The position numbers and the translations under genes were made by a program. From Fimadaptatus sp963928645 (GTDB lineage: Bacteria > Bacillota > Clostridia > Christensenellales > Aristaeellaceae), in assembly GCA_963928645.1 (NCBI GenBank), contig CAWVGT010000034.1, positions 1-12,713 of the forward strand: 12,713 nt of DNA, given 5' to 3'. The first letter of the stretch is position 1, and the number at the start of each line of letters is the position of its first letter. The notes under the pieces were generated by a model. That model saw only the letters and a list, made by a program, of their open reading frames with translations, was not told the origin of the DNA and ran no database searches. This document shows positions 7,531 to 12,713 of this stretch, piece after piece.

Positions 7531-7584
7531 GCCTGGCATTGCATGGCCGCCCGCATGGCGCGTGGTGATGGACGGCTGCGTTGT

Positions 7585-8107
7585 AATCCGGCTTGTGTGG
7601 TTTCCGCTTGTCTATGCGGTACGGTGCCATGCGCCGGCTGCGGGTTGCGCGCATGTGACGCCTTGCTCTGCAGGGGCGCTTGCCTGACGCGACATGCTTG
7701 CCTGACGCGCCATACATTGGCTCGCACGCTTTTCGCTTTTCGACACTATACTGCGCGGCGCGCCCTTTGCGCCGTGCAGCGCCCGCTGCGGGCTGCACGC
7801 ACATGCTGCCTCGCCGTATATGGTCGATCGCCCGGCGCGACATGCCCGCCAGCCGCACACTGCTCCGGCTCGCGCCCTCCGTTTTTCGACACTATACAGC
7901 GCGGCGCGCCCGTTGCGCCGCGATAGCGCCCGCTGCGAGCTGTGCGCACATGCCGCCTCGCCGTATATGGTCGATCGCCCGGCGCGACCTGCCCGTCACC
8001 CGTACACTACTCCGGCTCGCGCTTTCCGTTATTCGACACTATACAGCGTGGCGCGCCCCACCCGCCACCCGCCCCGCCCTCCCGCTCGCGCGCTTTCCGC
8101 TTTTTGC
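7585..8107. repeat. Tandem array of about 147-bp intergenic repeats
   Basis: Two full units (7739-7884 and 7885-8031) align at roughly 88 per cent by hand count. They share an identical 34-bp core at 7808-7841 and 7955-7988. Each starts with TTCGACACTATAC, which recurs at 7739, 7885 and 8032, giving periods of 146 and 147 bases. A more degenerate unit precedes them (about 7585-7738) and a partly deleted one follows (8032-8107). Each full unit carries a hairpin just after its start: 7751-7761 with 7769-7779, and 7900-7907 with 7915-7922. The array fills the gap between the PHP gene and the promoter of the PLP enzyme gene. No protein gene is supported in it. Function is unknown. Confidence 0.85.
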
Positions 8108-8116
8108 GCCGCGATG

Positions 8117-8145
8117 TTGCGTTTTGCGTAAAAACGCGATACAAT
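8117..8145 (+). promoter_or_regulatory. Probable promoter of the PLP enzyme gene with embedded inverted repeat
   Basis: TTGCGT (8117-8122), a 17-base spacer and TACAAT (8140-8145) form a sigma-A-type promoter with the same hexamer pattern as that of pepC. A perfect inverted repeat, GCGTTTT (8119-8125) and AAAACGC (8131-8137), lies over the -35 and spacer, a typical place for a repressor site. The leader would be about 65 bases and ends in two tandem copies of ACATACGCA (8183-8200) directly before the AAAGGAG site. Confidence 0.65.
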
Positions 8146-8216
8146 AAGGTTACATTAGCCGGCGCCGCGCGCGTCCGGCCGCACATACGCAACATACGCA
8201 AAAGGAGTGTATCGCT

Positions 8217-9392
8217 ATGAGTCAATTCGACAGGATCATAGACCGCCGCGGCACCTCGGCCGAAAAGCTGCTCGCATGCAAGGCCATATTCGGCCGCGAG
8301 GACGTGATACCCATGTGGGTCGCCGACATGGACCTGGCCACCGCGCCTGAGATAGTCGAGGCGCTCAAGGCGCGCGCCGAGCACGGCATATTCGGCTATA
8401 CCGGCGAGGTCGACGCGGACTATGACGCGGTGATAGGCTGGCTGCGCGACCGCTTTGGCGCACACGCCGAGCGCGAGTGGATAATGTGGAGCTCCAACGT
8501 GGTCTGCGCGATACGCGCGGCGGTGAACGCGCTGACCCGCCCCGGGGACAAGGTGATAATCGCCACGCCGGTGTACACGCCGTTCTTCAACGCCGTGCGC
8601 GACGCCGGCCGCACGCTGCGCCCGAGCCCGCTGCTCGAACAGGACGGCTACTTCACGCTCGACTACGCCGACCTGGAAAACGCGTTCCGCGGCGGCGCGC
8701 GCATGATGGTCATGTGCAACCCGCACAACCCGGTCGGCCGCGTCTGGACGCGCGAGGAGATGGGCCGGCTGGTCGAGCTGTGCCGGCGCTACGACGCGAT
8801 ACTCGTGTCCGACGAGATACACGACGGCTTCATATTCAAGGGCCATAAGCACAACTCGGTGCTCACGTTCGACTACGACAACGCCATAATGCTCATGTCG
8901 GCGACCAAGTCGTTCAACCTGGCCGGGCTGGGCATAAGCAACATGATAGTGCCCCGGCGCGATTACCGGGAGCAGATCAGCCGGTTCATGCAGGCCAGCG
9001 GCGCGTCCAACGGCGCCAACAACGTTTTCGGCTCGGTGGCGCAGCGCACCGCGTACACGCGCTGCGGCAAGTGGCTGGACGAGCTGACCGAGTACATAGA
9101 GGGCAACGTCGATCGCACGCTGGCGCGGCTGAGCGCGGACATGCCGCTGATAAAGTGCCGCCGGCCCGAGGGCACGTATCTGATGTGGCTGGATGCGCGC
9201 GCGCTGGGCGAGCCGGACGCGGTGTTCCGGGCGCTGTGCGAGGCCGGCGTGGGCCTCAACCGCGGCGAGGGCTACGGCGAGGGCAACCAGTGCGCCGGCT
9301 ATCTGCGCTTTAACGTGGCCTGCCCGCGCGCCCAGCTCGACGCCGCGCTGGACTGCATGCAGGCGGCCTACCGCGCGCTCACGGCCAAGTAA
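8217..9392 (+). CDS. MalY/PatB-type PLP-dependent enzyme (putative cystathionine beta-lyase / aminotransferase)
   Basis: The 391-residue protein is a fold-type I PLP enzyme of the MalY/PatB subgroup, which act as C-S lyases on cystathionine or cysteine conjugates. In this subgroup, some members also bind regulators. Visible landmarks are MWVADMDL (33-40, a subgroup signature), Tyr120 in ATPVYTPFF, Asn168 in CNPHNPVGRVW, Asp199 in VSDEIHDGF, the PLP-binding Lys231 in SATKSFNLAGL, and the substrate-carboxylate Arg in LRFNVACPR near the C-terminus. AAAGGAG (8201-8207) lies 9 bases before the ATG. The stop codon overlaps the start of the exonuclease gene by one base (TAATG), so the two are co-translated. 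Substrate cannot be fixed from sequence. Automated pipelines would call it aminotransferase or beta-lyase. Confidence 0.93.
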   Translation: MSQFDRIIDRRGTSAEKLLACKAIFGREDVIPMWVADMDLATAPEIVEALKARAEHGIFGYTGEVDADYDAVIGWLRDRFGAHAEREWIMWSSNVVCAIRAAVNALTRPGDKVIIATPVYTPFFNAVRDAGRTLRPSPLLEQDGYFTLDYADLENAFRGGARMMVMCNPHNPVGRVWTREEMGRLVELCRRYDAILVSDEIHDGFIFKGHKHNSVLTFDYDNAIMLMSATKSFNLAGLGISNMIVPRRDYREQISRFMQASGASNGANNVFGSVAQRTAYTRCGKWLDELTEYIEGNVDRTLARLSADMPLIKCRRPEGTYLMWLDARALGEPDAVFRALCEAGVGLNRGEGYGEGNQCAGYLRFNVACPRAQLDAALDCMQAAYRALTAK

Positions 9393-9979
9393 TGCGCGCG
9401 CTGGTATTCGACATAGAGGCCAACGGCATGGCCCAGCCCCAGATCTGCCAGCTGGCCTACCTGATAGCCGACGGCGAGCGGCTCGAGGCGCGCAACTTCT
9501 TCTTCCGCGTGGACGCGATGAACCCCCACGCCTACAAGGTGCACCGCCTGAGCACAAAGGCGCTGGAGCGGCTGTCGGGCGGCCGCACGTTCGCCGAGCG
9601 CGCCCGCGAGATCTGCCGCGACTTCTACTGGGCCGAGGTCTACGTGGGCCACGGCGTCAGCGGCGACATGGACTACCTGCGCCGCGAGTTTGAGCGGCTG
9701 GGCATGGCGCTGCCCGAGCGCCGCCGCTTCTGCACGCTGCGCTACTTCACCGGGCGCTGCGGCGGCGAGCTGCCCGGCGGCCGGCCCAAGCCGCCCAGCC
9801 TGAGCGAGCTCTGGGCGCACTACGGGCTGACCGAGGCCGACATAGCGGCGTTCGCCACCCGGGTATTCGGCGCGGGCGCGGCGGCGCACGACGCGCGCTT
9901 CGACGCCGCGGCGACCTATCTGGCGCTCAGGCGCGCGCAGGCCGCCGGCGAGCTGCCGCGCGGCGTGCTGGACGACTGA
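9392..9979 (+). CDS. DnaQ-like DEDDh 3'-5' exonuclease domain protein
   Basis: The 195-residue product is a single exonuclease domain of the RNase T/DnaQ superfamily, which removes nucleotides from DNA or RNA 3' ends with two metal ions. All three motifs are visible. Exo I is FDIEAN with Asp7 and Glu9. Exo II is VGHGVSGDMDYL with Asp92, where the more usual HN-FD reads HG-GD. Exo III is AHDARFD with His166 and Asp171. There is no polymerase or helicase domain. The ATG at 9392 overlaps the preceding gene's stop by one base and depends on translational coupling, since no clear independent Shine-Dalgarno was found. The stop codon is followed two bases later by a 12-bp GC hairpin that is also the first module of the downstream repeats. 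Substrate is unknown. Confidence 0.88.
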   Translation: MRALVFDIEANGMAQPQICQLAYLIADGERLEARNFFFRVDAMNPHAYKVHRLSTKALERLSGGRTFAERAREICRDFYWAEVYVGHGVSGDMDYLRREFERLGMALPERRRFCTLRYFTGRCGGELPGGRPKPPSLSELWAHYGLTEADIAAFATRVFGAGAAAHDARFDAAATYLALRRAQAAGELPRGVLDD

Positions 9980-10625
9980 ACGCGCGGGCGGGCCGCTGAC
10001 CCGCCCGCGCGCATACCGCTGACAAAGCCCGGCAGCTGGACGGCGCGCTTTATTCCAAATGGCTTTGTTGAAACAGCGCTTGGGCGATGTTGCGAAAACC
10101 TTCCGATATAGGCGGTGTTGCGTTTGGCTTTGCATGCTCTGCCGGCTGCTGTTGCACGTTCGGCCAAGCAGGACGTGTGCAGCATGCTTTGTCAGCAGGC
10201 TGCGCGCGGCTGGACGGACGGCTGTATTCCAAACGGCTTTTTGTAGCAGTCCATGAGCAATGCAGCAAAATTGGTTCGATATAAACAGCATTCTATTTCA
10301 TCTGCATACTTTACCGGCCACTTTGCATGTTTGGCCAGGCAGACCGCGTGTGGCATACTCCGGCAATAGACTGAACGCGCGGGCGTCCGCCGCCCCGCCC
10401 GCGCTCAGACCGTTGACAAACCACGGCGGCTGGTCAGCGGGTTCTTATCCAAACGGTTTTTGAAACGTCATGTGGGGATGCTGTAAATCGGTCTGATATG
10501 TGCGACAATCCGCCTTGGCCTGCATGTTTTGTCGTTTGCTGCTGCATGCTCGGTCAAGTGGACATGCGCGGCATACTTTGTCAATAGCCTGCGCGAAGGC
10601 GGACCGCCGACCCGCCCGCGCGCAT
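9974..10625. repeat. Second intergenic repeat array with recurring GC hairpin module
   Basis: Three diverged units can be recognised. Landmarks are CCAAA with a following GG-TTT at 10055, 10229 and 10449, and a 3' block running from GGCCAAG or GGTCAAG through CATACTTTGTCA and GCCTGCGCG near 10153-10205, 10332-10380 and 10551-10595. Spacing is 174 and then 220 bases. The difference matches a hairpin module of about 45 bases that is present before units one and three, absent before unit two, and present alone at the end (10591-10625). The module shares 17 identical bases between 9974 and 10369, and another 17 between 9998 and 10609. The array is less GC-rich than the flanking genes. No coding frame is supported, and no clear fbp promoter was found within it. 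Confidence 0.7.
9981..10011 (+). terminator. GC hairpin after the exonuclease gene, terminator-like and part of a repeat
   Basis: CGCGCGGGCGGG (9981-9992) pairs perfectly with 10000-10011 around a 7-base loop, two bases after the stop. There is no T run, so efficiency as an intrinsic terminator is doubtful. Related hairpins recur at 10371-10408 and 10591-10621. Confidence 0.5.
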
Positions 10626-10669
10626 CCCCCCGAGGCGGCGCGCACGGCGCGCAGATTACGAGGTTGACG

Positions 10670-12652
10670 ATGAATTCACCCGACACGATCAAATACCTGA
10701 AACAGCTGCGCCGGCAGTACCCCACGGCGCGGCAGGCGTCGGCCGAGATAATCCGGCTGCGCGCGGTGCTCCAGCTGCCCAAGGGCACCGAGCACTTCCT
10801 GTCCGACCTGCACGGCGAGCACGCCGCGTTCCTGCACATGCTGCACAACGCCAGCGGCGTAATAAAGCAAAAGACCAACGACCTGTACCGCGACATACTG
10901 CCCACCCACGAGCGCGACATGCTCTGCACGCTGGTGTACTACCCCGAGGAAAAGCTCGCGCTGCTCAAGCAGCAGGGCGCGGTCAACGCCGAGTGGTATC
11001 GCATAACGATACTGCGCCTGGTAGAGCTGGCGCGATTGATGGCGGTCAAGTATACCCGCGCGCACGTGCGCCGGGCCATGCCCCAGGATCTGGGCGACCT
11101 GATGGAGGAGCTGCTGCTGCGCGAGGACGTGCACGACAAGCAGGCGTATTACTCCGAGACCGTGGACGCGATAATCGAGTGCGGCCAGGCCGACGCCGTG
11201 ATAGTCGAGCTGTCGCGCGTAATACAGTACCTCTCGATAGACCACCTGCACATAATCGGCGACATATACGACCGCGGCCCGCGCGCCGACCTGATAATGG
11301 ACGCGCTGATGGGCTACCACAACGTCGACGTGCAGTGGGGCAACCACGACATAGTGTGGATGGGCGCGGCCGCCGGCTCCCAGGTGTGCATCGCGCAGGT
11401 ACTGGTCACCCAGCTCAAGTACGGCAACCTGGACGCGCTGGAGGTCGGCTACGGCATATCGCTGCGCACGCTGGCCACGTTCGCCGCGGGCGCGTACGCG
11501 TCCGACCCGTGCGCCGAGTTCATACCCCGGCGTCTGGGCGGCCCCGATCCCGGCGAGGACGACATGGAGCTGGCGCGCATGCACAAGGCGATGGCCATAA
11601 TCATGTTCAAACTCGAGTGCCAGCTGCTGCGCCGCCACCCCGAATACGGCATGGACGAGCGCCGGCTGCTGGAGCGGGTCGACTATGAGCGCGGCACGCT
11701 CGACATAGACGGCGCGCGCCACGCGCTCACGTCCAACTCGTTCCCGACCGTCGACCCCGCCGACCCGAGCGCGCTCAGCGAGGGCGAGCGCGAGCTGATG
11801 TACCGGCTGCAGACCGCGTTCGAGCACTCCGAAAAGCTGCAGACGCACGTCAAGTTCCTGTTCGCGGCCGGCAGCATGTACCTGCGCTGCAACGGCAACC
11901 TGCTCTACCACGGCTGTATACCGATGAACGCGGACGGCTCGCTTATGGAGCTGCCGATAGACGCGCCCGAGGGCCGGCCTGCGGGCCGCGCCGCGCTGGA
12001 CTGCGCCGAGCGGCTGGCGCGCCAGGGCTACTTCGCGCGCGCGGGCGCACGGGCGCGCCGCGACGGCCAGGACATGATGTGGTACCTGTGGTGCGGGCCG
12101 GTGTCGCCGCTGTTCGGCAAGTCGCGCATGGCCACGTTCGAGCGCTACTTCATCGCCGACGAGGCCTGCTGGGCCGAGCAGAAGAACCCCTACTACTCGC
12201 TGATGCACGACGAGGCGGTCGCGCGCGGCATACTGGCGGCGTTCGACCTGGATCCGGACGCGGGCCACATAATAAACGGCCACGTGCCGGTGCGCGTCAA
12301 GAAGGGCGAGAGCCCGGTGCACGCGGGCGGGCGGCTGCTGGTGATAGACGGCGGGCTGTCGCGCGCGTACCAGGGCGTGACCGGCATAGCGGGCTACACG
12401 CTGATATTCAGCTCGCACGCGCTGCTGCTGGTCGCGCACCAGCCCTTCGAGTCGACGACGCGCGCGATAACCGACGAGCAGGACATACACTCCGTCCAGA
12501 CCGTGGTCGAGCAGATGCCCCGCCGGCTGCGCATACTCGACACCGACCAAGGCGTCCGGCTCCAGGAGCGCATAGACGACCTAAGCTGCCTGATAGACGC
12601 GTACGCCTCCGGCGCGATCAAGGAGGGCGGGCTGGACGAGCGCGGGGTGTGA
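10670..12652 (+). CDS. fbp: Fructose-1,6-bisphosphatase, class III
   Basis: The 660-residue protein matches the length and motifs of the class III enzyme of Firmicutes and Bacteroidota, a cytosolic metallophosphatase that converts fructose-1,6-bisphosphate to fructose-6-phosphate in gluconeogenesis. The phosphoesterase metal motifs are split as usual for this family: HFLSDLHGEH (42-51), IIGDIYDRG (195-203) and WGNHDIVWMG (223-232). A later GHVPVRVKKGESP follows near residue 537. ATG at 10670 is preceded by GAGG with 6-base spacing. The frame is open upstream to 10529, but that part lies in the repeat array and has no family match. No promoter is obvious in the preceding 690 bases. A further gene appears to overlap the stop by four bases. 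Confidence 0.97.
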   Translation: MNSPDTIKYLKQLRRQYPTARQASAEIIRLRAVLQLPKGTEHFLSDLHGEHAAFLHMLHNASGVIKQKTNDLYRDILPTHERDMLCTLVYYPEEKLALLKQQGAVNAEWYRITILRLVELARLMAVKYTRAHVRRAMPQDLGDLMEELLLREDVHDKQAYYSETVDAIIECGQADAVIVELSRVIQYLSIDHLHIIGDIYDRGPRADLIMDALMGYHNVDVQWGNHDIVWMGAAAGSQVCIAQVLVTQLKYGNLDALEVGYGISLRTLATFAAGAYASDPCAEFIPRRLGGPDPGEDDMELARMHKAMAIIMFKLECQLLRRHPEYGMDERRLLERVDYERGTLDIDGARHALTSNSFPTVDPADPSALSEGERELMYRLQTAFEHSEKLQTHVKFLFAAGSMYLRCNGNLLYHGCIPMNADGSLMELPIDAPEGRPAGRAALDCAERLARQGYFARAGARARRDGQDMMWYLWCGPVSPLFGKSRMATFERYFIADEACWAEQKNPYYSLMHDEAVARGILAAFDLDPDAGHIINGHVPVRVKKGESPVHAGGRLLVIDGGLSRAYQGVTGIAGYTLIFSSHALLLVAHQPFESTTRAITDEQDIHSVQTVVEQMPRRLRILDTDQGVRLQERIDDLSCLIDAYASGAIKEGGLDERGV

Positions 12653-12713
12653 GCGACCGGCCGGCCGGCGATCCGCGGAGCCTGTCCGGGCTGGAGCCGC
12701 GCGATTTGTTTGT
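12649..12713 (+). CDS. Start of a gene cut by the window edge, possibly aminoacyl-histidine dipeptidase
   Basis: A GTG at 12649 overlaps the fbp stop as GTGA and opens a frame that runs to the window end, 21 codons. The visible peptide ends in LSGLEPRDLFV, which resembles the LEP-x-x-VF start of PepD-type aminoacyl-histidine dipeptidases (M20 family). The match rests on about ten residues. No good Shine-Dalgarno lies at normal distance: AAGGAGG (12620-12626) is 22 bases away, so translation would rely on coupling to fbp. The identity is a guess; the frame itself is plausible. Confidence 0.4.
   Translation, partial: MSDRPAGDPRSLSGLEPRDLF

Noticed and set aside
7585..10625. CRISPR array
   Set aside because: Units are about 147 and 174-220 bases with similarity throughout, not short identical repeats separated by unique spacers of equal length, and no cas gene is present.
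7506..10669. Insertion sequence or transposon remnant
   Set aside because: No transposase fragment, terminal inverted repeat pair or target-site duplication could be recognised around either array. A non-autonomous element remains possible but is unsupported.
10529..10669. N-terminal extension of fbp from an upstream in-frame start
   Set aside because: The extra 47 residues come from the repeat array and match nothing in the family. ATG at 10670 has a good GAGG site and gives the expected length.
8007..12550. Long minus-strand open frames opposite the MalY-type gene and fbp (8007-9557, 10676-12550)
   Set aside because: Their products are His/Val/Arg-rich shadows of well-supported plus-strand genes, and no start site or motif supports them.
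1..12713. A defence, toxin-antitoxin, secretion or biosynthetic gene system
   Set aside because: Every supported protein belongs to a known housekeeping or general family. Nothing in motifs or gene order indicates such a system.

Overview
The window is a GC-rich stretch of chromosome, most likely from a Firmicutes/Clostridia-type bacterium. Evidence for this is the AGGAG-type ribosome binding sites, a class III fructose-1,6-bisphosphatase, PepC aminopeptidase, DUF975-type membrane proteins and a DeoR regulator. Isoleucine is written mostly as ATA: counted by hand, 57 ATA, 13 ATC and 0 ATT in three plus-strand genes. That is unusual for so GC-rich a genome. The species cannot be named from the sequence.

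Layout: a tRNA-Leu(GAG) with its own intrinsic terminator opens the window (6-127). From 392 to 6539 all genes are on the minus strand. In transcription order they are two DUF975-type membrane proteins ending in a strong terminator (6539-4202), a DeoR-family regulator with a near-consensus promoter (4165-3299), PepC with its own promoter and terminator (3271-1807), and a Nudix hydrolase abutting a glycerophosphodiester phosphodiesterase (1780-392). A divergent promoter region (about 6540-6701) switches the direction. From 6702 onward all genes are on the plus strand: a PHP-family histidinol-phosphatase-like protein, a MalY/PatB-type PLP enzyme overlapped by a DnaQ-like exonuclease, class III fbp, and the first codons of a GTGA-coupled gene that may be an aminoacyl-histidine dipeptidase.

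The protein genes look like ordinary housekeeping and peripheral metabolism: peptide and amino-acid turnover, phosphodiester and nucleotide-sugar cleavage, and gluconeogenesis. I found no defence, toxin, secretion or biosynthetic system and no transposase. The part that known genes do not explain is two intergenic repeat arrays. The first (about 7585-8107) has tandem units of about 147 bp with a 34-bp invariant core and a hairpin. The second (9974-10625) has diverged tandem units with a GC hairpin module that is present in some units and absent in others. Both lie between a stop codon and the next gene's control region. They may be related to each other and are the best candidates for something undescribed.
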